Source: Candidatus Scalindua sp. (lineage in GTDB: Bacteria; Planctomycetota; Brocadiia; Brocadiales; Scalinduaceae). From it: DNA of 58,435 nucleotides. The stretch spans positions 1 to 58,435 of the forward strand of contig JAIQZR010000154.1 of assembly GCA_021777035.1 (NCBI GenBank), read 5' to 3'. A program made the position numbers and the translations under genes. The notes under the pieces were generated by a model that worked only from the letters and a program-made list of their open reading frames with translations, was not told the DNA's origin and made no database searches. This document shows positions 36,300-44,942 of this stretch, one piece after another. Position 1 is the stretch's first letter. Each line of letters opens with the position of its first letter.

Positions 36300-37975
36300 A
36301 TAGTACTAACCCAAATATTAACAATCCAACTATTTCACTCTGCATGATTGTAAAGGACGAAGAGAAGTTTCTTCCTACATGTCTGGATAGTGTTAATGAC
36401 TATGTTGATGAAATAATTATTGTAGACACTGGATCGACAGATAGGACTATAGATATTGCCAGGAGATACAATGCAAAGATCTACTATCATGCATGGGAAA
36501 ACAGTTTCAGTAAGGCGAGAAATTATTCACTGAGGTATGCAACCTGTGAATGGATTCTTATACTCGACGCAGACGAGGAGATAGAAAAGAAAGATGCACA
36601 CAAACTAAGAGACGTTATCAAGGACAGTAGCGTAAACGTAATTCTTATCCCTGTATTCAGCAAATTCAGCAATGGGAAAAACGTATCTATTGCCAATTCA
36701 GAGAGGATATTCAAGAACCATCTTGGCTTTCATTATGAAAGTATCGTCCATAATAAACTGAAATACTCAGGCCAGACAAGGAAAGAGAACATTAGATTAT
36801 ATCACCACGGATATAACCAGGGTGATGAGCAAATGGACAAGAAATTTGTACGAACCGCAACCCTTCTGAAGAAACAGATAGAAGATGAACCTGAAAACCC
36901 GTTGCCTCATCACTATTTATCTCTTTCGTGCCTGGATAGAGATAGAAATGATGAGTGTCTCAAAGAAGCTCTAGAGGCAATCAGACTCTTCGAATTGCAA
37001 AACAGCGACACAGAAGTTCGGCTTCTTTCATACTATACTGCAAGTGTTGTCTTTTATCGCAAAAACGATCTACCGGCTGCAGAAAAGTATGCATTAAAGG
37101 CACTTAGTTATTATTCTGATTATATTGACGCATATTGTTTACTTTCTTCCATATATTTTCTGCAGAAAAAGTATGGTAAATGCATTGATGTTACTGGAAA
37201 ATATTTGAATCTGCTGAAATCGATTGAATCTGATACAGATAGCGTTCTCACCATACCGTTCAATACACTACAACATGCCAGGCTGGCGTATTCACGGATG
37301 TCCATCATTTATTACGAACGGGGACAGGAACAAAAGGGTGCACGGGCATTAAAAGATGCAGTAAACAGTACAGATGATAAGTGGGAACCTTATCTCCTAA
37401 TTGGAAAATATTTCTTGGAGACTGGAAACTTAAAATTGGTAGAAAGGTTATTAGCTGAAGGGCTTAAAGATGCCCCCGGTAATATGGATATCTTATATTA
37501 TATTGCTGAAATGCATGTGAAGTCGGGAGCCTCAGATAAGGCATTAGCCTGCTTCAAAGAAATATTAAATGATTATCCGTCGGAAAGTCCTGAAGTCCTT
37601 TTAAGATTGGGTTCACTATATTTGGGTGAATCTAATTATGCCATGGCAAAGGATTGCTTCTTAAATACATTAAAATTCAACAAATATCTGGTAGAAGTAC
37701 ATCTGGGGCTAAGCAAGGTTTACCTATCTATGAATGACCCGGAGAGTTGCGTAAGAAGTTGCGATGAATTGTTGAAGAGCCTTAATCTTTCCAGAAACGT
37801 GACAATCAATAGTGTACATGATTTAAGTAATCTCTATATCAACATTGGAACGACCTTATCAGGACAAGGAAATGAACCTCTTGCCAGGTGTTCCATTGAA
37901 ATTGCAGTGTTATTAGATCCTGATGCCCTTGAAAGAATACAAACCGAGCCTACAAATCCAGTTACATCCATTTAA
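36296..37975 (+). CDS. GT2 glycosyltransferase with C-terminal TPRs, paralogue B
   Basis: The N-terminal GT2 domain parallels paralogue A: ISLCMIVKDEEKFLPTCLDS, VDEIIIVDTGSTDRTIDIAR, SFSKARNYSLRYATCEWILI and LDADEEI. The C-terminal half is a TPR superhelix (ILYYIAEMHVKSGASDKALA, VLLRLGSLYLGESNYAMAKD). Start and stop overlap (ATGA) shows translational coupling with paralogue A. It is the last gene of the island, followed by 610 bp that contains the flagellin promoter and leader, which supports a role in flagellin modification. Confidence 0.87.
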   Translation: MNSTNPNINNPTISLCMIVKDEEKFLPTCLDSVNDYVDEIIIVDTGSTDRTIDIARRYNAKIYYHAWENSFSKARNYSLRYATCEWILILDADEEIEKKDAHKLRDVIKDSSVNVILIPVFSKFSNGKNVSIANSERIFKNHLGFHYESIVHNKLKYSGQTRKENIRLYHHGYNQGDEQMDKKFVRTATLLKKQIEDEPENPLPHHYLSLSCLDRDRNDECLKEALEAIRLFELQNSDTEVRLLSYYTASVVFYRKNDLPAAEKYALKALSYYSDYIDAYCLLSSIYFLQKKYGKCIDVTGKYLNLLKSIESDTDSVLTIPFNTLQHARLAYSRMSIIYYERGQEQKGARALKDAVNSTDDKWEPYLLIGKYFLETGNLKLVERLLAEGLKDAPGNMDILYYIAEMHVKSGASDKALACFKEILNDYPSESPEVLLRLGSLYLGESNYAMAKDCFLNTLKFNKYLVEVHLGLSKVYLSMNDPESCVRSCDELLKSLNLSRNVTINSVHDLSNLYINIGTTLSGQGNEPLARCSIEIAVLLDPDALERIQTEPTNPVTSI

Positions 37976-38333
37976 CTCAATGAACTGATAAACCAGTTTC
38001 AAAGGGGAAGCTCAGTAGTAGCTTAACTTTCCATTTTCCTTAATTCCTTAATCATAATTTCTACCTCTCTCGTCTCTCTTCATGTTTTTTTCAATCATCA
38101 ATATCCTGATTGCAAGTTCAATCATAATGATTGAAGCGTAATAGTTTCAGGGTCACCCACAATTATACAAAGTGTATGCACATCAAATCTCATAATAATC
38201 CCAGACCCATGGTAGCCTCAGATCAGCAAAAGAATTCCGGATAAAAAGTATAACCTATTCCTCAAACAACTGCTGAGTATAAGCATATTGCATATATCAT
38301 AGAGATATTTTTCAGTTTTCTGCAGATTTACAC

Positions 38334-38360
38334 TAAAGTCCTTTAAAGACTGACCGATGA
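38334..38360 (+). promoter_or_regulatory. Sigma-28 (FliA) type promoter of flagellin
   Basis: TAAA at 38334-38337 (in TAAAGTCC) is followed after exactly 15 nt by ACCGATGA at 38353-38360, against the consensus TAAA-N15-GCCGATAA. The predicted start near 38367 gives a leader of about 219 nt. The weaker TAAG-N15-ACCGTATT at 38426-38452 is an alternative. The interval 37976-38333 shows no gene and no other clear signal. Confidence 0.65.
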
Positions 38361-38490
38361 TATATTCAGTAGGAAGTTCACTACTAAATTGAATAAGAAG
38401 TTTTTACTAAGGAGGTGATGGGTTATAAGTGAATATAAAGTAATACCGTATTAAGGTTGTAAATTCTTTGTTTATTAGTTTCGTTAGCTG

Positions 38491-38585
38491 GATTTGTCAG
38501 GAAAGACAAATCGGCAGAATATTTAAAATTAACTGCTGTAGCTGGCATTAAATAATGCCCTACACAACATCAGGAGGATTAGAAA
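38491..38585 (+). promoter_or_regulatory. Flagellin mRNA leader structures, probable CsrA target
   Basis: Two hairpins lie in the leader: GATTTGTC/GACAAATC (38491-38498, 38505-38512) around the loop AGGAAA, and GGCATT/AATGCC (38544-38549, 38554-38559). The first presents GGA in a loop, the CsrA recognition geometry. The ribosome site AGGAGGA (38572-38578) also contains GGA motifs. A third GGA-rich stretch, AAGGAGGTGATGGG, lies at about 38409-38422 without an open reading frame behind it. Confidence 0.55.
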
Positions 38586-39713
38586 ATGGGTTTAAGAATA
38601 CAAAGTAATATCGCAGCTTTTAATTCACACAGAAATCTTCAAATCGCTGATGCAGGTCTATCAAAATCGTTGGAAAGACTATCATCAGGTTTCAGAATTA
38701 ACAAAGCGTCTGATGATGCAGCTGGTCTTGCTGTATCTATGAGATTTAAATCACAAATAAAGAGTTTGCAGCAGGCTGGAAGGAACGCATCTGAAGCAAA
38801 TTCACTATTGCAGGTTGCAGAAGGTGCTGCTGACCAGATCACAAACATCTTGCAGAGGATGAAGGAGCTCGCAACACAGGCTGCATCTACTAATACAGGT
38901 TCAACCGACCGTTCGAACATAAGCGCAGAAGTTAACAATCTTGAGTCTGAAATAACACGAATTGCCGCTTCAACAAAATACTCAGGTTCATCTTTGATAG
39001 ATGGTAATTTTGGTGCGCTTGGAGTTAGTACAGCTGGCAGTTTGGTATCCGCTTTTGGTATAGCAGCGGTTGATGTATCAGGTGCTGCAGCCGGTACCGA
39101 ATATGGTATCACTGTCAGTACTGCGGGAAATAACTCTATGACAATTACCAATGGTACTACTTCACAGACTGTAACAGCAAGTGGAGTTACTGGACTGGCT
39201 ACTGAAACACTGGATTTCTCTAGCTTGGGTATCAAGGTTACGGTAAATAGCGCATTCAGTAGCGATACAGAAAACTTAATGGATGCAGCAGGCAGCACTA
39301 TGACAACTAGTGCAACTACGACATCTTCATTCCAGGTTGGATATGAGAATAACGCAAATAATAAGATTAGTTTCTCATTAAGTGACTTGTCCGCAACAGG
39401 ACTAAGCGCGAATGTTGATGTAAGTACATTATCCGGTGCTCAAACTGCTTTGACATCTATTGATTCTTCTATTGATGCATTAGCAGATGCTCGTGCTGTT
39501 ATTGGTAGAACTCAAAACCAGTTCGGATTTGCATCCGCTAACCTTGCCAGCACAATTGAAAACTTGAGTGCTGCAAATTCAGTTATCAAGGATGCGGATA
39601 TGGCCTTTGAAACAGTAGATTTCACCAAGAATCAGATACTGTTACAAGCAGGTACTTCAATGCTTGCGCAGGCGAACCAGTCACCACAGTCGGTACTAAG
39701 TCTGCTCGGATAA
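38586..39713 (+). CDS. fliC: Flagellin
   Basis: This is the filament subunit, 375 residues. The conserved D0/D1 N-terminus (GLRIQSNIAAFNSHRNLQIA, LERLSSGFRINKASDDAAGL, LQVAEGAADQITNILQRMKE) and C-terminus (VIGRTQNQFGFASANLASTI, VDFTKNQILLQAGTSMLAQA, closing SVLSLLG) flank a Ser/Thr/Ala-rich variable part (about residues 145-270) offering many O-glycosylation sites. The leader bears a sigma-28 promoter and CsrA-type hairpins, and fliW-csrA lies in the same locus. A T-tailed terminator follows. It is the only flagellin gene in the window. Confidence 0.97.
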   Translation: MGLRIQSNIAAFNSHRNLQIADAGLSKSLERLSSGFRINKASDDAAGLAVSMRFKSQIKSLQQAGRNASEANSLLQVAEGAADQITNILQRMKELATQAASTNTGSTDRSNISAEVNNLESEITRIAASTKYSGSSLIDGNFGALGVSTAGSLVSAFGIAAVDVSGAAAGTEYGITVSTAGNNSMTITNGTTSQTVTASGVTGLATETLDFSSLGIKVTVNSAFSSDTENLMDAAGSTMTTSATTTSSFQVGYENNANNKISFSLSDLSATGLSANVDVSTLSGAQTALTSIDSSIDALADARAVIGRTQNQFGFASANLASTIENLSAANSVIKDADMAFETVDFTKNQILLQAGTSMLAQANQSPQSVLSLLG

Positions 39714-39758
39714 GCATAGCGGAAAGTATCATCAGCTTTGGTGATAAATATTAAACAA

Positions 39759-39798
39759 GAAGGGGGGAGTGTTATTATACATTCCCCTCTTTCTTTTT
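39759..39798 (+). terminator. Rho-independent terminator of flagellin
   Basis: AAGGGGGGAGTG pairs with CATTCCCCTCTT around a short AT loop and is followed by TTTCTTTTT. It lies about 45 bp after the flagellin stop codon. The remaining interval to 39940 has no gene. Confidence 0.8.
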
Positions 39799-39940
39799 AT
39801 ATAAACACATATCAGTCTCAGGTGGGAAAAACAATCCGTAGTGTGCATAAATTACCCCCTGAATTCTACAATACACTCAAGCCTGATAGTCATAAGTGAT
39901 TGTAATCTTTAGGTCTAAAAGATTATATATTTAAAAAAAT

Positions 39941-39957
39941 TTGGTACGGATATTGCG
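39941..39957 (+). promoter_or_regulatory. Sigma-54 type promoter upstream of the small gene before fliD
   Basis: TTGGTACGGATATTGCG has GG at 39943-39944 and GC at 39955-39956 separated by 10 nt, with a consensus TTGC element. The predicted start near 39968 gives a 26-nt leader that contains an AAAGGA ribosome site. Confidence 0.72.
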
Positions 39958-39993
39958 ATCTAAAGTAATCAATATAGAAAGGATTACATAACA

Positions 39994-40218
39994 ATGGAAA
40001 ACAATCTGAACAAAAGAAACTTCATTAACTGGTACTGCTGGTATGCTACTTCAGAAGAGATTGAAAAGGCAGAACAAACTAATAAAGTCACCGTAAATAG
40101 ATTACTGGACGAATATTCATTTGAAATAGATAAGATAAAAACGGTAAAGAGTTATTATGATAATTCATCATTACCAAAAGGAATATTGCCAGAAGTTCCA
40201 CCTCTTGGCTGTTTTTAA
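39994..40218 (+). CDS. Small protein of a two-member family flanking fliD (member 1)
   Basis: This 74-residue protein has no function that I recognise. Its N-terminal half (NFINWYCWYATSEEIEKAEQ) closely matches the small gene at 43830 (NFINWYCIYATADDIANAKR), and both continue with an RL-L/I-EYS-EI-I pattern. It is polar and helical with no signal peptide or membrane segment. It has its own sigma-54 type promoter and a good ribosome site, and lies 49 bp before fliD, so it is probably cotranscribed with fliD. A regulatory or chaperone role in filament assembly is a guess from position only. Confidence 0.75.
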   Translation: MENNLNKRNFINWYCWYATSEEIEKAEQTNKVTVNRLLDEYSFEIDKIKTVKSYYDNSSLPKGILPEVPPLGCF

Positions 40219-40267
40219 AACTATTGATTGTAAATTAATAAATAAGCATTCTTCAAAAGGAAATTAA

Positions 40268-43200
40268 ATGCCAGGTACAAGTGCAATTGGAGGTTTGGTT
40301 TCAGGACTTGACACTGCAACTCTCGTAGAACAGCTTGTTGGTGTCAGTAGAAAGCGTGTAGACATTGTTGTTAATAATCAGACGAAACAAAGTGATAAAC
40401 TAACGGCTTTTCAAACGCTAAATACACAACTGTCTGATTTTCAATCAAAGGCAAAGGCCCTTAAAGAGAGTGATACATTCAATGTTTTTAAGACGTCGAC
40501 GTCTACCGATTCAACAAATTTCAAGGCGGATGATCTTGTTACCGTCTCAGCAACAACCGATGCAAGTCCGGGTACTCATACGGTGGCATTTACGTCTGCC
40601 TCACAATTGGCACAGGCAAGGCAGTTATCATCACTAAGTTACAGTAGTTCAACATCGGCACTCAACCTTTCCGGAGAGTTTGTTATAAATGGTAAAGCAA
40701 TAAGCATTTCTTCGGCAGACACGCTAACTGACATCGCAACTACAATCAATACTGCAAACTCAGGTACAAATGCAACCGGGGTGACAGCAACCATAATATC
40801 GGTTTCTGATACTGATAACCGTCTGATCCTCACAAGTGACAATACCGGTAAAGATAGATTTACCATACTTGACGCCTCATCCGGTAATGTTTTGCAGTCA
40901 CTGGGCCTTGCTAATAGCAGTACCACCATAAAGAACACCACAAGTGATGGCGCAAAATCTGATGAATTTTCCAGCAGTACTACCGCTGTAGGATCACTAC
41001 TCGGTCAGTCTAGCGCCCAGAGCAGCGCAACAGTACAAGTTGCAGGAACAAATGTTTCCATAGACCTTTCTGCAGATTCATTGACCGAGATTGCTACAAC
41101 CATAGATGCAGTTGCTAACGTAAGTGCGTCAGTAGTGAGCACGACAATCGATGGTGTGACAACATATCAACTTGATATAAGTGGTACTACAAGTTTTACA
41201 GACAGTAATAATATACTTGAGGCATTAGGCATCCTGGAAGGGTCTCAAAGTGCTATTGCAGAAGTGCACACAGCATCTACTGCAAATACAAAGACCACAG
41301 CGGCAGGTGGAGGTCTAATCAACAGTAGCACAACTCTCTCAGAAATAAATACTGGTAGTGATTCAAATAACGTTACTAACGGTGATACAATCACACTATC
41401 CGGAACAAAGCATGATGGAACAGCTGTCACCGCAAGTATCGCCATAACAGACAAAACCACGGATACAATAGGCGGTTTGCTTACACAGATTGAGTCAACA
41501 TTCGGGCTTGGTGCGGGTAGCGTGACAATAAATGCTTCCGGACAGATTGTAATAACCGATAACACCGCAGGAGATAGTCAGCTTGGTATTGAAATAATAA
41601 CAAATAATGAAGGGGGGGGGACTCTGGATTTTGGCTCAGTCTCTGTAACTACTCATGGCTATACCATGCAGGTTACAGCAGGGCAGGATGCAAAGATAAA
41701 CATAGACGGTGTTGCAGTCTCACGAAGCAGTAACTCGATTGATGATGTTATAAGCGGAGTCACACTGGATATATCAAGGGTGGAAGCAGGCAGCACGGTG
41801 AACCTGACTATTTCCAGAGATACAGATAGTATAAAATCCAGTGTAAATGATTTTGCCACAGCATATAACAGCATAATCGAATTCATAAACCAGGAATTTG
41901 CGTATAATGAAGATACAAATACTTCTGGTGTCCTTGCAGGTGAGAGTACCTTATCGACAATTAAGAGTATAATTCAATCAAAGATCTCTGATACTATCTC
42001 TTTGCTCCCGTCCGATTCGAACGCCCTCTCCCTGATAGGGATAACATCCGACAAAAATGGTAAGTTAACGGTAAAAGATAGTACTTTCCTGTCGAAGATT
42101 AATTCTGACTTTAATGCCGTAAAGAGGATGTTTGTTTCAGAAGGTACAACCACAAATAATGAGATTAAGTACTTGAGGCATACAAAGGAAACGGTGGCTG
42201 GGAACTATGCGGTGAGCATTAATACGGTTGCAACTCGGGCAGCCAGGACAGGAAATGTACTTACCACCGGAATCGGAGCATCAAATACTGAAACTTTAAC
42301 TATTACTGACACCTCTACCAGCAGGGTCGCGACAATAAGTCTTGATGGAGACGCCGGAAAAAACGGAAGTTCGATAGACAATATAGTTAACGCGATTAAC
42401 TCAGAACTTGATACGGAGCGTACACAAACCATTGTTGGGGATGTGGCAAATACTGCGAGCGCTGTTGCGATAACCGGTACTACAATATTTTCCGCTATTG
42501 ATGGAACCTCTCTTGTTAATGGTGATCAAATAGATTTCAGTGGGATCACCAGATTAGGAGCAAATGTAAGCGGTTCATATGCAATCAGTGACGTTTCTAC
42601 AGATACGATTCAAAACTTTCTATCAGCAATAGAAAAAGCGTATGATAATAGCGTATCAGCTACAATCAACAGTTCCGGAAAGATAGTATTAACGGACGAT
42701 GCTGTTGGGGATAGTTCGCTCTCTATCATCATAGCAGAACCTGCTGGACGCGGTCTGGACTTCGGAACGGTTTTGACATCTAACACTGATGGATTAACAG
42801 GTAGATACGCGATGGAGATTACGGCATCAAAAGACGGAAGCGATAAACTTGTGCTCACGCACGATAGTTATGGAAGCGGGTTTGGCTTTACTACCACTGA
42901 GGCAAACAGCTACCTTGGGACAGCGGGAACTTACACCGGCGTCGATGTGGCAGGCACTATAAATGGTGAAGCCGCTACGGGTAGCGGACGGGTATTGGTT
43001 GGTGATGCCCCGCCTGACTCTTTATCTACAACGAGTGTTGAAAACCTCTCTATAGAAGTTACTTCTACTACTACCGGCTCAAAGGGTAATGTAAAACTGA
43101 CAATGGGAATTGGTGAGTTAATGTTCAATAATCTTGACTCAATTATGGATCAGTTTGACGGATTGCTTACTATCAGAATGGAGGGTCTGCAGGATACAAT

Positions 43201-43366
43201 AGATGATATGCAAACAAGTATTATTGCAATGGAAGGACGCCTGGCGATGGAAACATTACGTTTAAACAATCAATTTGTCGCACTGGAGTTAAACCTCTCA
43301 AAACTTCAATCAATAAGCGCTTTCATGACACGGCAGCTTGGTTCACTACCAACTATATCCAAATAA
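40268..43366 (+). CDS. fliD: Filament cap protein FliD (very large)
   Basis: FliD caps the growing filament. The N-terminus (GLVSGLDTATLVEQLVGVSR, KLTAFQTLNTQLSDFQSKAK) and the C-terminal coiled coil (DSIMDQFDGLLTIRMEGLQD, IIAMEGRLAMETLRLNNQFV, LSKLQSISAFMTRQLGSL) are diagnostic. At 1032 residues it is roughly double the usual length. Two inserted beta-rich domains (about residues 347-470 and 728-850) are alike: each has TDTI-x-LL/FLS-x-IE, then TIN-S-SGKIVLTD and GDS-L-I. A G9 tract at 41612-41620 lies in the coding sequence. AAAAGGAA precedes the ATG. Confidence 0.95.
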   Translation: MPGTSAIGGLVSGLDTATLVEQLVGVSRKRVDIVVNNQTKQSDKLTAFQTLNTQLSDFQSKAKALKESDTFNVFKTSTSTDSTNFKADDLVTVSATTDASPGTHTVAFTSASQLAQARQLSSLSYSSSTSALNLSGEFVINGKAISISSADTLTDIATTINTANSGTNATGVTATIISVSDTDNRLILTSDNTGKDRFTILDASSGNVLQSLGLANSSTTIKNTTSDGAKSDEFSSSTTAVGSLLGQSSAQSSATVQVAGTNVSIDLSADSLTEIATTIDAVANVSASVVSTTIDGVTTYQLDISGTTSFTDSNNILEALGILEGSQSAIAEVHTASTANTKTTAAGGGLINSSTTLSEINTGSDSNNVTNGDTITLSGTKHDGTAVTASIAITDKTTDTIGGLLTQIESTFGLGAGSVTINASGQIVITDNTAGDSQLGIEIITNNEGGGTLDFGSVSVTTHGYTMQVTAGQDAKINIDGVAVSRSSNSIDDVISGVTLDISRVEAGSTVNLTISRDTDSIKSSVNDFATAYNSIIEFINQEFAYNEDTNTSGVLAGESTLSTIKSIIQSKISDTISLLPSDSNALSLIGITSDKNGKLTVKDSTFLSKINSDFNAVKRMFVSEGTTTNNEIKYLRHTKETVAGNYAVSINTVATRAARTGNVLTTGIGASNTETLTITDTSTSRVATISLDGDAGKNGSSIDNIVNAINSELDTERTQTIVGDVANTASAVAITGTTIFSAIDGTSLVNGDQIDFSGITRLGANVSGSYAISDVSTDTIQNFLSAIEKAYDNSVSATINSSGKIVLTDDAVGDSSLSIIIAEPAGRGLDFGTVLTSNTDGLTGRYAMEITASKDGSDKLVLTHDSYGSGFGFTTTEANSYLGTAGTYTGVDVAGTINGEAATGSGRVLVGDAPPDSLSTTSVENLSIEVTSTTTGSKGNVKLTMGIGELMFNNLDSIMDQFDGLLTIRMEGLQDTIDDMQTSIIAMEGRLAMETLRLNNQFVALELNLSKLQSISAFMTRQLGSLPTISK

Positions 43367-43437
43367 TTATAGAGTGGCGTTCTCTGGTGGATTATCGAAA
43401 TTTATGTGGAATTCAAATGTTGACATAAATATTATAG

Positions 43438-43542
43438 GATGGATTAAGGACGAAGGACGAATCCACCAATAAATAGATTACGAGTGAAGGTGGATTCGCT
43501 ATCGCTTCCCCGGACAAAAGACGCTGAGGACTTTAATCCATC
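43438..43542. repeat. Nested palindromic element after fliD (MITE-like)
   Basis: Outer inverted arms GATGGATTAA (43438-43447) and TTAATCCATC (43533-43542) enclose inner arms CGAATCCACC (43458-43467) and GGTGGATTCG (43489-43498). The 105-bp unit has no open reading frame. A further GGTGGATT lies at 43386. Such terminal inverted repeats are typical of miniature transposable elements; no target-site duplication was obvious. Confidence 0.55.
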
Positions 43543-43555
43543 ATACTCTAATATT

Positions 43556-43586
43556 AAAGCAAAAGTCCCTGGGCTTTTGCTTTTTT
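43556..43586 (+). terminator. Rho-independent terminator after fliD
   Basis: AAAGCAAAAG (43556-43565) pairs with CTTTTGCTTT (43574-43583) around TCCCTGGG, followed by TTT. It would end the small gene-fliD transcript. 43587-43795 shows no gene. Confidence 0.8.
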
Positions 43587-43795
43587 AAACCCAACCTAAT
43601 TTAAGATTACTATGCCTCGACCGTATCACCTGTCTCCTCTTATGTACTTTTAAAATACAACATCTCTAAATGAGTAAAAAATAACCATTATGTGCAAAAA
43701 GTATCCACGGATTTTTCTGAGGAACAGGTATCCCAGGAAGGGGTGTCATAAGTTACGGTATTGTGGAGGTTTGCCATAGTAGAAATTAATGTTCT

Positions 43796-43812
43796 TTGGC
43801 ACGAATGTTGCT
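43796..43812 (+). promoter_or_regulatory. Sigma-54 type promoter upstream of the second small gene and fliS
   Basis: TTTGGCACGAATGTTGCT contains the complete consensus TGGCACG-N4-TTGC with GG at 43798-43799 and GC at 43810-43811. The predicted start near 43823 is only about 7 nt before the ATG at 43830. Confidence 0.82.
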
Positions 43813-43829
43813 GACTTAAAATATTCGTT

Positions 43830-44015
43830 ATGATTGATGAAAAAGATATAGAGAAACAGAATTTTATTAATTGGTACTGTATATATGCGACTGCAGATGA
43901 CATTGCAAATGCAAAGAGAATTAACAGACCGGCAATGGACAGACTAATCAATGAGTACTCATATGAAATTGAAAGAATTAACATATCAAGAGACTTACAT
44001 GAAAAACTTTTATGA
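43830..44015 (+). CDS. Small protein of a two-member family flanking fliD (member 2)
   Basis: This 61-residue protein is of unknown function. It is a paralogue of the gene at 39994: both carry NFINWYC-x-YAT and a following RLI/L-EYSYEIE/EID pattern, while tails differ. No signal peptide or membrane segment is seen. The sigma-54 type promoter lies so close that the transcript would have almost no leader and no ribosome site, so translation may be leaderless-like. fliS follows after about 20 bp, probably in the same transcript. Confidence 0.72.
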   Translation: MIDEKDIEKQNFINWYCIYATADDIANAKRINRPAMDRLINEYSYEIERINISRDLHEKLL

Positions 44016-44036
44016 CCTTTTATAATGAGGAAAAAG

Positions 44037-44462
44037 ATGGAAACTAAAAACATTGATTCATACAGAAAACTGGAAGTAGAAACGGCTGACCCATTAAGCC
44101 TGGTTTTAATGATGTATGAGAGGGTAATTTTTTTGTTCGATAAAGCAAAGAATGAAATTATAGAAAAAGAGTACGAGGAAAAGAACTATTCTCTAAATAA
44201 GGCAACAGACATTGTTCTTGAGCTGTTGACAACATTAGATGAAGACAAAGGGGGAGAAATAGCATCTAGCCTAGCACAATTATATAATTTTGTATTACGT
44301 GAAATAAATGATGCCAATGCAAATCTGAATTTAAAGGCATTAGAGACTGCAAAAAGAATTATGTCTGAACTAAAAGAATCGTGGGTTGGTATAAAGGATC
44401 ATCCGGAAACAGAAATAAATAATGCGAATCATACCATTACCAAAATCGATTTATCCGGTTAG
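44037..44462 (+). CDS. fliS: Flagellin export chaperone FliS
   Basis: FliS binds the flagellin C-terminus in the cytoplasm and delivers it to the export gate. The family pattern is clear: YRKLEVETADPLSLVLMMYE near the start, FLFDKAKNEIIEKEYEEKNY, LNKATDIVLELLTTLDEDKG, ASSLAQLYNFVLREINDANA and the C-terminal KRIMSELKESWVGI. ATG 44037 is preferred because AGGA lies 5 nt upstream; an in-frame ATG at 44025 includes that ribosome site in the coding part. Normal length, about 141 residues. Confidence 0.93.
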   Translation: METKNIDSYRKLEVETADPLSLVLMMYERVIFLFDKAKNEIIEKEYEEKNYSLNKATDIVLELLTTLDEDKGGEIASSLAQLYNFVLREINDANANLNLKALETAKRIMSELKESWVGIKDHPETEINNANHTITKIDLSG

Positions 44463-44495
44463 TAATTGGCAGTAAATATCCCCAAATAGCTTGAA

Positions 44496-44942
44496 ATGAA
44501 GAATACAACAAATGTTGAAGCAATAGCCTTTTATTTAAATCGAAAGAGGGAATATTACGAAAAAATTCTTGAGGTTACGCGTGCGCAGGATGAGGCCATA
44601 AAAACAGACAACATAAAAAAACTGAATTTATTAATAGCAGAGAAAGTGGCTTGTATTAAAGGGATCAAGGATCTGGATAGCCTTAATACAAAAACTCAGG
44701 AAAAAATTGCTTTGAATAAAGAAAGCCTTATATCAGATAAGCAGCTCAATCCACTAATAAAACAGTTAAAATCCATAATTACGGAAGTGATGGATTGCGA
44801 CCGGGATAGCATAAAGTTATTAAATACCTCAATAGACAATACAAAGACTAAAATTGACAATCAAAACAAGAAAAGAAGAGCGCGATTATCAATGAAAAAC
44901 CAGGTAATACGTCCTGCCAGTTTTATAGATCTCCTTCACTGA
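44496..44942 (+). CDS. Helical flagellar chaperone-like protein (FliT/FlgN type)
   Basis: This 148-residue, strongly helical, charged protein has heptad patterning (RKREYYEKILEVTRAQDEAI, NLLIAEKVACIKGIKDLDSL) like FlgN and FliT chaperones. Its position 33 bp after fliS, near fliD, favours a FliT-like role as a FliD chaperone, but sequence similarity is too weak to name it. A second FlgN-like gene already lies at 8819, so this is unlikely to be a duplicate of that function. Confidence 0.6.
   Translation: MKNTTNVEAIAFYLNRKREYYEKILEVTRAQDEAIKTDNIKKLNLLIAEKVACIKGIKDLDSLNTKTQEKIALNKESLISDKQLNPLIKQLKSIITEVMDCDRDSIKLLNTSIDNTKTKIDNQNKKRRARLSMKNQVIRPASFIDLLH

Noticed and set aside
38543..38560. CTGGCATT-AATGCC upstream of flagellin as a sigma-54 site
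   Set aside because: GG to GC distance is wrong; the sequence is better explained as a hairpin of the leader.
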